Assembly (NCBI GenBank): GCA_018350325.1
Contig: JAEVLN010000033.1
Coordinates: 186,001 to 250,000, forward strand
Direction: 5' to 3'
DNA from: Globodera rostochiensis
Lineage: Eukaryota > Nematoda > Chromadorea > Rhabditida > Heteroderidae
DNA length: 64,000 bases
The notes below the pieces were generated by a model. The model was not told where the DNA came from. It worked only from the letters and a program-made list of their open reading frames with translations, and made no database searches. Made by a program: the position numbers and the translations under genes. Each line of letters opens with the position of its first letter. Within the stretch, counting starts at the first letter, position 1. Shown here piece by piece: positions 34,781 through 47,435 of this stretch.

Positions 34781-35028
34781 CCGTATTTCCTCGATTAGTA
34801 GCCCCCCTCCAATTGTAGCCTCTCCCCCTAGAGTGGGGGGGGGGGGGGGTTGAAAATGAAGCCCCCCCCCCCTTCTCCCTCCAATTGTAGTAAACATAAC
34901 ACGTTTTGATATTTACGTGACAGTTTTTAATTATACAGCCATGGTCTTTTAGTGCTCTAATTGTAGCCCCCCCCCCCTCGATGGGGGGAGGGAATAGAAG
35001 GCTACTACTTATAATAGAGGAAATACGG
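34781..35028. mobile_element. 248-bp MITE with TA target duplication
   Basis: Terminal inverted repeats CCGTATTTCCTC(G)ATTA... and ...TAATAGAGGAAATACGG are flanked by TA (34779-34780 and 35029-35030), the target of Tc1/mariner-type transposases. The interior repeats an AATTGTAGCC motif three times and carries long C and G runs (34838-34872, 34968-34978) that can pair with each other, giving a strong hairpin. There is no coding capacity. The superfamily assignment rests on the TA alone. Confidence 0.88.
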
Positions 35029-35139
35029 TATTTAATGAGGGGCCCAACTGTTCTCCTCCCTGTTTTGTGCCTGGCTCTGCACTTGAAGTCTTAAATAATA
35101 CGTACAATATTAAAAATAATAACATTATAAAATAGCATG

Positions 35140-35380
35140 CTTTGGTGTAAATGTTTACTGATAGCAAAACGCTTAACTATATATTTTTTAATTTTATTAA
35201 AAATTATGTGGCATTGAAAAGTAAATTTGCGTACTTAAATAAATGCAAAAATTATCTAACAATTAGCTGCTAAACAATCGCAAATTCACTTCACGCGAAA
35301 ATTTAAATCAAGCATAAGCGTTGTCACCAAATAAAAAATCTGCTAAACATTTTTCTTCCTTTAAAATATATCCGAAAATA
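35140..35380 (+). repeat. duplicated segment E (partner 44990-45195)
   Basis: ACTTAAATAAATGCAAAAATT, CTAAACAATCGCAAATTC, then AAAAATCTGCTAAACATTTT and TCTTCCTTTAAAAT occur in both. The segment overlaps a 62-codon frame that is not conserved. Confidence 0.8.
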
Positions 35381-35394
35381 ATTCGAAAAATATG

Positions 35395-35860
35395 TGGTGT
35401 TATTCTTCGACTAAATATAAACGATACTACTTCAAATGTATTGAGGGTGCTTGCGACTTTTTGTCAAGGGCACGCGAGCCCGTTGGGGGCGTTATCGGGT
35501 GGAATTTAGGGAAGAGCACAATCATAACCTGTTATTTTTCGGATATCAAATTCGATACAAAATCATAAATATAAGGATGATAATAAAAATATAAAAAATG
35601 AATAAAACCAATTTAAGCTATTGAAAAAATATTTTAAATATCATTATAATGTAAAAGTTGCAAAGACGTTAAAATAACGTCGATTCATTGAAACTGCTGA
35701 TTTTTTAAATTGTATTGATAAAAGAAATTAATACCCAAGCGACAACTTAAAAATTAATCTAAACATTAAAATAAACAAATCGGCAATAAATCTGAGATAT
35801 AAAATAAAAATTTTATACCCAAAGCAAAGCACCCGGTCAGGCGCTTTTTTATTTTCTGAA
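35395..35860 (-). repeat. dispersed repeat, inverted copy of 6870-7460
   Basis: The collinear blocks on the opposite strand are described at 6870. This copy is shorter and lacks the internal ~150-bp duplication, so it may represent the ancestral arrangement. Confidence 0.8.
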
Positions 35861-37004
35861 ATAAATTATAAATTAATATCGTTGACAAAATTGAAAATTT
35901 TTACGTAAAAATTACCGTAAATTATATTGTCGGCTAAACATTTGCGTCGAACAAATGATGACGATAAAAATACTAAAATGATGGTAGTATAATTAACAAT
36001 AAAAGAATTTATTCTAATAATTGCGCTCGTAAGTTTAAACATAACAACAAATTAATTAAATCTTCAGAATCAAAAATTTAATCAAAATGATATTAAACAA
36101 AGGCTTTTTTGAACAATTCACAGCCTGAGAAGTCATAGAATTCACAACGATGATTAAAAACCTCTACAACCCAACAGGTATTTAAAATTTAAGATTATTA
36201 ATGAATTATGTACACAGACTCAATGGAGTGTAAAAATAATTTTCAAATAATAACAGGTTTTAATAAAATGGCACATTATTATTAAAAAATTAATTATAAT
36301 TATTATCAAAGTTTCTAATGTATAAATATAAAGCTTATTTTTACACCATTTAAATAAAAGAAAAAGCATTAATTATAGCAAATAAGCTCGTTGGTGCACT
36401 AATAATTGAGGCAATTTTTTCGGTATCCATTAGCACTTTAACTAAAAATTAAGTCAACTAGCGGAAGTCACTCCGGTATTTTATGTACACAAGTCACTAA
36501 ATAAATGTGATAACGAAGTCACGTGTACTACTACTGCAATTTGCATACCCATCGCAAGCTGTGATGTAAGTTCCGAATACAAAAATTCTTCTTTTTTGTA
36601 ATTTAAATATGTTTTTTACATGTAATATTCTTAACAGCAATTCTTAACAGCAAATTACCGTATTTTTCTCGACCGGATTACACCTATTTTGAAATGCAAT
36701 TTAGTTTATTTAAACACACAAAGAAATATGTGACTCTATTTATTATTAAAAAATATAATTATTCTCAAATTCTCTTCTTTAAAACATACAAAAACTAAAA
36801 TAATAATTCTGCTATTTGAAAACCAAAATAATATATATAATTTTATTAATTAAGCTTAAACAAAAAGGTTTAAATATAATTAACTCGAAAATGAACGATT
36901 TTAATTTAAATTACGAAGCTTAAAGCACGCGCAGATTGCTATTTTAATCTTTTAAATTAATATATATTAACAACAACTTTAAATTCGCATATAAAATAAA
37001 GCTT
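35861..37004. other. A-rich intergenic DNA
   Basis: No gene is recognised. A GC-richer patch at 36460-36570 (CTAGCGGAAGTCACTCCGG, ACTGCAATTTGCATACCC) has no convincing frame. Confidence 0.5.
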
Positions 37005-37785
37005 TTAAAATTTATAAATTTTATTTAATATTTTTCTGCTTATTAAAAAAAGGAACATTCTATAAGTAGATTAGAATGACTAAAAAGATCGTTTTTTGTT
37101 TATTCAACCTCATAACTTTTTTTTTGAACAATATCAAAGAACGTTCGTTTGCATAATTATGCCCCGAACGGCGTACACCTGGGCCAATGTTTGAACATTT
37201 CCGTTCCGTTCGCCGCCGATTGATTTTTGGCCTGGGGGCGGACGGACATTTTGTCGATTTCCCCCGCTCATTAATTCTTTTTCATCTTCCTTTTTTTAGA
37301 TCAATTATTTCATTCTTTTTCAAAATCACCTAAAAAATTCGTCAATAACATTAGAAAACAAGTTAATTTTTTAATAATTTAATTTCAGTGTTATTTTTCA
37401 TAATGTATCTATTACTTATAAAATGAAGGTTTTGTTAACGTTTATTAAATAATGAATTATACTGAATAAAATTCAACTAACAAATTTGTCGATTATAAAA
37501 AATTAATTATACTGAAAAAAATTCTAACTGAAAGTTTGTTAAAAAAATTGCCCAAAACAATGTTTTTTTAAAATTAATTAATAATTGTTAAATCACTTTA
37601 TCTAATGAAAACAATGATTTTATTAAAATACACATTAATAAAGATATTTATTAAGTTGTGGAATCAGAATTTTTGGAGATCAAATTAACTGAAATATCTT
37701 TCAACTTTTCAAAATATTGTTTCAAAAATTTATATATAAAATAAAATTTAAATTGTTAGACTAATGTAAATGTAAAAAAACTGAG
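37005..37785 (+). repeat. duplicated segment A, second copy
   Basis: Partner of 30390-31135. Differences are mostly single bases and one insertion of about 15 bases near 37730. It contains GC-rich repeat copy 4. Confidence 0.92.
37139..37290 (-). repeat. GC-rich dispersed repeat, copy 4
   Basis: Full core, minus strand. It is part of the larger duplication, so copies 3 and 4 are not independent insertions. Confidence 0.92.
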
Positions 37786-38002
37786 TTAGTGTTTGATAGT
37801 TATGGTTCAATTAAATTCACAGACAAACGGTGATGCACGAAGATGTAAAATATTGTTTTTTTACAATTGCTTATTTATTAAGTAAAAATATCATCAGTCT
37901 AAAGCAAACCAACTGTTATTTTTTAAATTCTACTTTCTAATGCAAATTAATGGCTCGGCACAACAATTTTAATTTTGCAACTGCATCATAAATATTTAAT
38001 TA

Positions 38003-38178
38003 ATAAATTAAATCACAATAATTAATACATATTTTTTCTTGTCAGTTTTATTTAAAATTTTTTGGTGAATTATTTTATTGAGGTTTGTCCATCTGTTTTA
38101 TTCCAGTTCTCTTGTTTAAAAGTTTTACATTTCTATTTTTCTATTTATTCATTTTTTTTTGATTTTGTTCCAGACCCA
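38003..38178 (+). repeat. duplicated segment C, second copy
   Basis: Matches 32888-33063 and continues without the later insertion (GACCCAAAGTTTTTTC). Confidence 0.9.
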
Positions 38179-38910
38179 AAGTTTTTTCTTAATAAACTCC
38201 CTTTCATGTTAATTAAATTTAGCAAAATTTTTCATATACTCAATATTCAATATTCGTATTTAAAGCACCTTATGTTATAATAATAATTTTGAATTGTAAA
38301 ACTTAGTTTATTTTTATATCTTTGTTGCATTAAATTTATGATAACGAAAAAAACTATTAGACTTTGTGAATATTTATTTGAATTAGTAATAGTATGCCTT
38401 TTTATTAAAACCTGTATTAATTGAATTTTTAAATAATTTTCATACTCCATTGATTTTTTTGTGTACATAATTCATAATAAACTAAAATTTTTAATACCTG
38501 TTGTTTTGTCGAGGATATGATTTCCCTTGTCGGACATCCTATGACTTCTAAGCCTTAGTTTAATGGTGCTTTATACAGCATCTGGCTGTTAAATGTTCAA
38601 TATAGCCTTTGTTTAATCATTTGATTAAAAATAAATTTAGACTTGTTGAGATGTTTAAACTATTTAATTTAAACGATTTCATTTTTTATTTTAGGACAAA
38701 GTGATTTAAGTTATATTGTTTAATGTTTTAATTACGAATATGATATCAGAAAAAATAAATTAGATTGAATGTGGTTTTTTCTTTATTTTAATGCAATTAA
38801 ATAACTTTTTAAATCCTTTATATTTTGAGAATGATATACTTTTATACTAATTTTTTGAATTTAATAAAACATATAAGCCCCTGATTAAAATTAAATTCTA
38901 CTGGATATTG
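38179..38910. other. T-rich intergenic island
   Basis: No gene is recognised. The local plus strand is T-rich, in contrast to the surrounding A-rich half, so this stretch together with segment C may be an inverted or foreign insertion. Confidence 0.4.
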
Positions 38911-39025
38911 TCAGTTTTGAACCCTTTTTAGTCCCTATTTTGCCACTTTTTGGCTTTTTAGTCCCAAAGTCCCAATTATATGTCCCTTCACGTTTTTTAG
39001 TCCCTAAAATCCCATCTCTAGTAAT
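38911..39025. mobile_element. GTCCC foldback end of a hAT-like element
   Basis: Repeated TAGTCCC, AAGTCCCAA, ATGTCCC and TAGTCCCTAAAATCCC lead to CCCATCTCTAGTAATT, whose reverse complement TAGAGATGGGATTTTAGGG looks like a hAT terminus. No partner end is confirmed. Confidence 0.4.
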
Positions 39026-40145
39026 TTAGTCAAAAATAAAAGATTCTGGCAAAATGTCTCATCATTTATTGAATAAATTATTGTGTAAAGATCGGGGGTA
39101 AAATATAACAACAGCAATCCTTTTATCTCTCTTTATGTACTATGAGAATTTGGCATGAATGCCGCAGATTTTAGTATTTTAATGGAGAAAATCATGATTG
39201 GCATTGTGTGCATTATTCTATCCAATTTTAAAAGTGATAATTCTCTTTATAATTACGAAATTAAACACGTATTAATGTATTTTGCAAATTGTTAGTATAT
39301 TTTTAAATCTTTACAAACAAAAAAATATATCAAAAAATTAAAACTTCTATACTATTAATTTCTTTTTGCTAGTGGAATTTTACTCAAATCAAACTTGTTA
39401 TAAGACTCTAACCTGATAAAATAAGAACATTTTTTTGTCAATATTAATTAAAAATATAATTAAATCGCTAAATACAAATGATTAATTTTAATTCTTCATT
39501 TTATAAAAATAATATGGCATTGCAATAATATTTCATATTATTGATATAAGGTAAATTTATGTCAAAAATTCAAGTTTTAAAAAAGCATACGGGTTTGTCT
39601 CTAAAAGTAATTAATATTGTTTTTATATTATTTAAAAAATAATAGAATTTTGTTTACAATAAAATTGCAGAGGAAAAGTTAAAGAAATTTATCTTATTAA
39701 TTTTTGCTAACATTTGAACAATAATTTTTTTCCTGACTGAGGAGAAATATTAAAAACCGCCAAATTTCATTATTTGTAATTAAATACTCATAAAAACTAT
39801 TGCCATAACAAATGCGTACTTGCATATATTTAACTATAAAAAACCGGTCTTATTGAGTGATAAATTGCCATGAACGTCTGCATCCATAGAAGCAAAAAAA
39901 TAAATAAAAATTACAAATCAATTTATTTAAAAATAAATTAAAAGCGTTTAAAGATATTTTATAAGCATGTAACACCTCTAAACCCTTGGACTGTCGGCGA
40001 CATCGGGGAGAGTGAGGAAGGTAAGGAAGACAAGCTTCAAAAATCAAATTTAAGAATGGAAAGACCCCATAAAAACAGAAACGTTTAATAATTAATTATA
40101 CATCCAAAAAATATGATCATCAATTTTTTGATGATGTCAATATAT
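39026..40145. other. A-rich intergenic DNA
   Basis: No gene is recognised. A patch at 39975-40030 has GC-richer sequence with no supported frame. Confidence 0.5.
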
Positions 40146-40330
40146 ATAATTATTAATTGCTTATAGAGAACGGTGTTCATCGGCATGCGACCCTCGCAAG
40201 AACAAGAGCGGCTCTTACCGCGTTGATGTCCAATAGGACATTACACCTCCAACTTCCCAATTGACAATAACACCCGGAGCGTTCCTTTCATTGCGTTAAA
40301 GAAAACCAATTTATTCTGGGATAAGTATTA
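40146..40330. other. GC-richer island, unrecognised
   Basis: GCGACCCTCGCAAGAACAAG, GCGGCTCTTACCGCG and AATAACACCCGGAGCG stand out from the AT background. GCGG...CCGC could form a short hairpin. No frame or RNA family is recognised. Confidence 0.35.
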
Positions 40331-41595
40331 ATCGTTTAAATATTAATTAAAAACTATTAACTTCACAAAAAATTTACTTACATGGCGCAGATTGAAATAA
40401 TGTATCCAGCATGAGCAAACGGGCAAAATTAAATTAAGAAACAATAACGGGCGAAAAATTTAATTCCTATAGAAAAGATAATGCTAATGATAATTAATTG
40501 CTAATAAATCAGATCATTTATAAATATTTTTAAATATTATCAAACAAATGATTTTTAACAAAGATTGTATTCTCGATTATAAAATAAAGGCATACATTTA
40601 AATTAAAAAAAATAAAAATTATGTAAAATAAACAAATAAAACAAATTCAATAAAAAATTGGCAGAAGCCTACAGATTCACATACTTCAGCTGAGTCCCGA
40701 GCAATTTTTAACAAATATTCAAAAATTACTGTAAGTCGGTTAACAAATGTTTTCTTAGTTAAATAATAATTAATCGTATTAAATTTAATTATTAAACGTT
40801 CTAATAAAATACATAATAATTTTTACACGGCAAGTCCATTCAAGAAACTTGTACAATAGCATTTAAATATATACCCCCAAAATAAGCTGTTGTAAAATTA
40901 AATAACTGGATGAAAAATTTATAATAAACAAATATTTTTTGGGATGCAAAATGAATAAATATGTAACTTATCGTTTTATCAAAACCACCATATTTAATTT
41001 TTAAATTCTAATAATAAATGTTACAAAAAACTATGTAAATATATCACAAAACCTTGCTGCATTTTGAAGTTTTCATGCATTTAGATATTAAAAATACAAT
41101 AAATAATTAACGTAAATTTCCCATGCCATTGATAGAAAGCATGAGTTATAAATTTTAAAACTATTACGCATTTATCGAACACTATCAAGGCAATAAAAGA
41201 GTAAATATAACTACTAAACGATGAATCTAAATACAATATTTACATTGCATAAATAATCAAGATGCCCAAATTATATATTTTGCACAAACAGCATTTACAC
41301 ATAATTGAATATAAATATAATAAAAAGGAATAGATTAATTAGTAATATAACTTAATTTAACTTTAAAAAAATCGTAAATACAAATTAATCACATGTCTAA
41401 ATACAGCGCTGATAAGTGTTAGTATTTATAAGGTACATTCATTATAAAAATTTTATTCTGGTCAATAAAATATATTTAAATATTCAGTGGTATATGTGAA
41501 AATAATTTTCAGGCCTTTAGTAAGTCTATCGTTAAAGATGAATTATTTTTCAAAAACAGCCAGAAATCTATCTAAAAATTTCTTCTTTAAAAATT
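40331..41595. other. A-rich intergenic DNA
   Basis: No gene or repeat partner is recognised. Confidence 0.55.
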
Positions 41596-41770
41596 GCGTC
41601 GCCGACTTTTGCGGCGCCCACCTAAACTGACAATTGCGGCGCAAAATTATTTAGTAAATAACAAATTCCACTTAGGCCAATCGGTTGCGCAAAGTGCGAA
41701 GACAGGGTTTACATTGAATCAATTTTTGAAATATTTTTTCTAGGCGCCGCCGGACCCCTCTCACTACCGA
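41596..41770 (+). repeat. two GC-rich hairpin ends of the SINE-like module
   Basis: GCGTCGCCGAC...GCGGCGCC (41596-41618) and GGCGCCGCCGGACCCCTC (41743-41760) resemble the 3' ends of the modules at 51008-51045 and 53081-53114. The tRNA-like parts are not visible here, so these may be 5'-truncated copies. This is a suggestion, not proof. Confidence 0.4.
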
Positions 41771-42639
41771 TTAAGAATGGAAAAATTTTATTGATTTAAA
41801 TTATATAATACGTTTAATCATCAGTATTAGGGTCCCCATAGAATAAAAAATTTGTTATAAAGATAAAATTGCTAAAAAATTTTGCACCGCAAATGTCACT
41901 TGCTGACAATTCTATTTATGTATTAGAAAAAGGTTAAAAATGATAGTTATTAATTATATTTATTTATTTTTTACTTTAAAATGGCGTTTTAAGAGGTTAA
42001 AGAACGGCAAAAGGTCAAAAATTAGTACATACCTAAGCATACATAAAACATATGAGATGAATAATCCGTGACATAAACTTATTATTTCTTTAAAAAACAT
42101 AAAAAGTTTTAACTGAATTTTAATATAAATAAAAAAATATTTATTCAAAAAAAATTAATAAGAAAATAATATGATTTTGTTATTCGTAAATGAATATAAT
42201 ATAACATTCCTGGATAGAATCATCCTTCGCATGTTCTAATATTTAAAATTAATTTATAAAAATTACAAAATTAACCCATTTTTTAATTAAACATAAAAAT
42301 TTGTACCGGACACTTAAAAATGCAATGATTGATTAATAAAAAAAATACATCCAGCTGTAAAAAAAGAAAGTCGCCATAAAAATTTTTAACCATATATGCC
42401 AAACAAATTTTAAAACTTAGAAAACATTTAAGTGTAAAATTTATTAATTTCTTAAAATAAAGATCGATAATGCTAAAAACAATTTTATATTTTTAAAAGA
42501 GAACAATAGCCGGTCGATATTGCAAATAAATCTTATAATATTAGCTAGTTTAAAACATTTATAAGAAATTAATTCTATTCATAGAATGAAAGGAAGTCCG
42601 CTTTGCAAAATGTTCGTAATTATTAAATTTTAAATTAAC
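41771..42639. other. A-rich intergenic DNA
   Basis: 41887-41899 (CACCGCAAATGTC) is an isolated copy of the minisatellite core. No gene is seen. Confidence 0.5.
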
Positions 42640-43095
42640 AACAGATACATAATAGCGAATTTATACAATAAGCACAATTCACGTATTTAAATAATCCATT
42701 TAAAACTAAATTATAAAAATCATAAGGAAATAAACATCGCATCTTCGGCACACCGATATTTTTATAAGAAAAACAAAATATAAAACCTGTCGCCAAATTA
42801 AAAAGCAAATAAATAAATTTGATTCTTTCTGTGTTAGCCTAAAAACCATTTATGCATAAAAATACATTAATAAATGTTATTTATGTTAATGAAAATGCGT
42901 TGAACAGCTCTTCAATTTTGCAGACAAAACAACAAAAACAGCAGCTTTTGAAATATTGTTAGTTTAAAAATTTATTTTAAAAGTTCAAAATATAGAATTG
43001 ATTTAAATTTAAAAACTTTAATACATACAAACCGAAAAAAAACTAAACACCTCAATAAACATCGTGAGCCACTAATTCGAAGCTTGACTACACGA
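42640..43095 (+). repeat. duplicated segment D, second copy
   Basis: Partner of 33700-34410, more compact. It ends with GAGCCACTAATTCGAAGC. Confidence 0.85.
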
Positions 43096-44307
43096 CCCGG
43101 CCCATTTATTAATGTTAATATGAGAGTGTTACTCTAATGCACGAATATGGATCTGCTGAATACATCAACTCCTTATTTTGCGAGTGACCGTACATGAGGT
43201 GAGTCAAGAATATTTTAAATTAAATTAAAAATAATTAAAATTTAATAAAATAAAAATCACAATTAAAATTATATACTCTGTAAGTGGAAAATATAACTTA
43301 CTTAATTATTTTTTTAAAATAATAATGAAATTTATATATTAAAATGAACTTTATGACAATACACAGAAAAGTGAAATGAGAATATAAGGATAATTGATAA
43401 GCATATAAAAATGAATTAAAATATTGGACAAAAAAAATTTGATTAAATTAATCTTCGACCTGACAATTCCACAACAACTGGATGGAGCCTATGTCGTTGT
43501 ATTTTTATATGACGATTGAAATGATTAGGTAAATAAAATTAAATATTTTTATGCAATTTGTATATTAAAATATAAATTTATGCCATAACTTTCCTTAAAA
43601 TTTTAAACAATTAATAAGAACTTCTAATTAACAAGTATTATTATATGTAAACCAAATATTTTAAAATGAATAATATAAGTGAAATTTTATAATAAAAATA
43701 CCGTTTAAAAAAACTAAATTATTTTAAAATAAAAACATAAATTGTATAAAAAATAAAGTCAAATGTTCAGATGTTTTATTAATTAAAAAGGGCACTTATT
43801 CAATTTTAAGCGAGATAAAATTTGTAACCCCAGTTTTCGGAAAGTTCAGGTTAAATTCTAAATTACTATTTTCCACAAATTAATTTCCTATATTACAAAT
43901 TTTTATAAATTTAGCATACAAATGCCAAATATTTTATTTATCATGCAGATAACTGCAACTATTCTATAAAGAGCTTAAAACCCTGCAGCGCCAGCGCCTG
44001 GAGAAAGAGAGAGGAACAATAATAAACAGCTTAGAAAATTAAATAGTCGAACCAAATATTGCAAAAAAACAATTTAAACCTTTTTTTATTTTATGATGAG
44101 CCTAATAACAATTGGCAAAAACGGTTCGAAATATTTTATTTTATATTTAAATAATATCATGATTGCGAATTCAACCATAAAATCTTTAATAAAACATTAA
44201 TTTCGCATAGTGGGGAGGTCGGAAAAATTTTGATTTATTGAGTAAATTTGTTAAGAGATTATTATTTAAGTTAATGCGCAAACTCCACAGATAGCGATGG
44301 GAGCAAA
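43096..44307. other. A-rich intergenic DNA
   Basis: No gene is recognised. A small GC-rich patch CAGCGCCAGCGCCTGGAG lies at 43986-44003. Confidence 0.5.
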
Positions 44308-44934
44308 TCCGCTCATGTATGCGGGGCTACTGAAACGTGAATGCGGTGAAGGCCAATTCACAAAAACGTTATTTTAGAGATGTTATATCTAGCATTTGGT
44401 AGCGATTGCAACAAAAAAAAAGAATTTGAACGAATATACTTTATTTATAAAGAGATTTATACGATTATTGTATGCAATTTAATTTAAAAATAAAATATTG
44501 CAAAAGAAAATTGGTTACAATAAAATTGAAAATAAATAAATTAAGCGAAAATGAATATTGTATTTCTATTTGTGTAATATTTGAAAACATTTATAAATTT
44601 ATAATGAATTTAATATAATTTCAAACCCATAATTATAATTCTCCAATGAAATATCCATACGTAAAATTGTGAAATAAGACAAATCAATAAATAATTTTAA
44701 TAAAAATCACCAAATATGATACAAAAATATAAAAATAAAAATTTTTAACATAGAATTTGTACTAATAAATTAATATATAAGTATATAATTCTTAAAATAT
44801 AAAGAATTAAAGTTATTTATTCCATTAGAATAAAGAAAAACAAATTCAATCTAATTTTATTTTTCCTGATATCAAGAAATTAAATCATTAAAAATAAAAA
44901 AGTTTAAAAATTATATATCATTGACTTGTTGTCA
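44308..44934 (+). repeat. duplicated segment F (partner 52314-52934)
   Basis: About 625 bp are nearly identical to 52314-52934, starting CCGCT(C/T)ATGTATGCGGGGC and ending TTATATATCATTGA. Only a handful of substitutions are visible, so this is among the youngest duplications in the window. The 66-codon frame inside the second copy is broken here by a stop, so it is not a conserved gene. Confidence 0.95.
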
Positions 44935-44989
44935 ATCAAAATTTTATACAATTACTTCACTTTTACCAATAATTTTAAAACGGCCTACC

Positions 44990-45195
44990 TATATACAATG
45001 CAAAAAAATGCGTGAAAAAATTAACATTATTTATATGACATTGAAAAGCACAATTTACTTTTAAATAAATGCAAAAATTATCAAACAATTTGCTTCCAAA
45101 CAATCGCAGATTCTCTTTACGCATAAATTTAAATAAGCATAGCCGTTGTGGCCAAATAAAAAATCTGCTAAACATTTTTCTTCCTTTAAAATTAT
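44990..45195 (+). repeat. duplicated segment E, second copy
   Basis: Partner of 35140-35380. It is followed by GATGAGGTATCAGGAAAA, which recurs as GATGAGGTATCAGAAAAT at 59038. Confidence 0.8.
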
Positions 45196-46013
45196 CTGGA
45201 AATTAGGGATGAGGTATCAGGAAAAAAAAAGTTGTATTATTTAAAATCATTAGCATAAACAACTTTTTTCATAAATCACAGTAATGTTATTTAGGCAATA
45301 AAATATTTGAATCAAAAATCGTCAAATAAGCGATTTTGATTTTAAAATGATAATTAAAATTGGCAAAAACGGTTAGAAAAGAATGGTTATGTATCTCAAC
45401 AATGGCCAAACCAACGATGTGTTTAAGACCAGCAGACATAAAACGATGGAGACCTGCACTCGAAAATGGAGAGAGGAAAAGATATTTACGCTAAAAACTA
45501 TAATATGATCAATCAAAATCTAAAAAAAAAAGCTTAACAAAACGTTCGCAGAAAACCTATAAAAACGTTCACAGAAACATATAAAATAATTCTTTTCTTG
45601 AAATAAAAACTGGTATAAATTATAATTAAAATAAAAAGGTAGTTATTAAACACTAACAAGGCAATTAAAGAGATAAAATAACTACTAAAAAGAAAGAATA
45701 CAATATTTACATAATATCGAGCAAAGATGCCCGATCAACTTTTACTATATTCGGACACCTTTTAATTTTTAAACTTATAGAAATTTTAAAAAACGTCCTA
45801 TGCTAATTTTTTGTAAAAAAAAATCAATAGACGGCGCATCGAATAATACACAGAAATTGTAATAAAAAAAATAAAAAAAAATTTCATTAAAATTTTGGAT
45901 GCTTAAATTTTAACCTTTGACGGAAAAAGTTCAATGGAACGCCAACAGTACATCCGAGCAGAATACTGTGTTTTACAGCAAAAGTCATAAGCTATTTAAA
46001 TAATACCCAGAAT
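45196..46013. other. A-rich intergenic DNA
   Basis: No gene is recognised. It contains a GC-richer patch at 45405-45480. Confidence 0.5.
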
Positions 46014-46935
46014 GCCTTACCGAGAAAATTTGTAATAAAATCAAGAGACGATAATTAGAATATTTGGAGAAAAAAAGTTTGTACGAATTTCAAAATGATT
46101 AAAAAGGACGGGACAAATATGACCAGCGAAGTCATGTAATCTAATTAATATAAAATATTAATAAAATTGGTATGTAAAAAAAACTATTTTAACCATTTTA
46201 AACAATCACAAATTTAAAAAAAGTAATAAAAAATTAAAATAACTTTTCAACAAAAAAACATAGTTGATACGCAAAATTTGAAAACAATGTTTCGGAAATT
46301 TGCAAATTACTATATCAAGTAAAGCACTTTTTTAAATAAGTAAAAAAAAAAAAAGTAAACGCAAAACGATTGAAGCTGTAAAAATAATTAACAATTTAAA
46401 GAAAATAGTTGCATTTTTGACTCAGTTGTTATGAGATTTGTAACTTAAAATCCGTAATTTTTGATGCTTTTAACGGATGGGCGAGGTACGGTGGATTTTT
46501 TTTTTGAAAATTTATTAAAAAATGTCTGTTTTGCGCGTATTTTAATTAAAAATATTTGAAAATTTATTAAAAGAATTTAGCAAGTTCAGTGACAGGCGAA
46601 ATCCCCAGCACAGGAATTTTTAAGCTGAGAAATTCGGAGGAACGACTGGTCAGGCTTATATTGAATTCTACGCAATTATTTATTATTATAAAAACCCACT
46701 CAATGCATTTAAAAAATTTTAAAAAGGATAATATTTTTTATTCGACAAAAAATTTAATAAAACGGCTTCATAGTTTCACAATTCACAAAAAATGCGAAAA
46801 AAAAAATTGACATTGGCATTGTAAAAGCACAATTACGCACTTAAATCCACTCGAAAAGTAAAAATAAATATATTCAATACAACGACCTAATACTCAACTT
46901 TAGAATTAAGTAATATTTCAATATAGATATGTCTT
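46014..46935 (+). repeat. paralogue of both foldback-element flanks, without the element
   Basis: 46014-46514 matches 26636-27094 and 46536-46935 matches 29756-30180. The intervening 21 bases (46515-46535) replace the 2.66-kb foldback element, so this copy marks the insertion limits. Confidence 0.92.
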
Positions 46936-47170
46936 TCTTAAAATCTACATGTATGTAATAATTAATTGACTGTAAAAAGCGATCATTGATAAATATATTT
47001 AAAATTTTTTTCAAAATATGCTTCTTATTATAAACTGACACAGTGAAACACTTTTTCAATCATAAATTAATATAGGTATAAATATATGCAATCTATTATA
47101 CAATCCGCTTTCAGGAGGTTTAATTAATATGTAATGGCTTGCCAAACGAAAATTATTTACTAAAGAATAG
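46936..47170 (+). repeat. duplicated segment G (partner 49826-50060)
   Basis: TATGTCTTTCTTAAAATCTA, TATACAATC..., CAGGAGGTTTAA and ATTATTTACTAAAGAAT occur in the same order in both, with moderate divergence. Confidence 0.65.
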
Positions 47171-47285
47171 GGCAAGACTTCTCATTTAAATTTTATTTAT
47201 TAAAAAAGGAAATTTCTTAAGTAACACAAAAATGACTAAAAAGATCGTTTTCACATTTCATATCTTTTTTTTGAAAAATATCATA

Positions 47286-47435
47286 AAACGTTCGTTTGCA
47301 TAATATGCCCCAACGACGTACACCTGGGCCAATGTTTGAACATTTCCGTTCCGTCCCCCGCCGATTGATTTTTGGCCTTGGGGGCGGACGGACAATTTGT
47401 CGATTTCCCCGCTCATTAATTATTTTTCATCTTCC
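47286..47435 (-). repeat. GC-rich dispersed repeat, copy 5
   Basis: Full core on the minus strand with several small deletions (AATATGCCCCAACG, CCGTCCCCCGCC). It shares the AATGACTAAAAAGATCG lead with copies 3 and 4. Confidence 0.88.
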
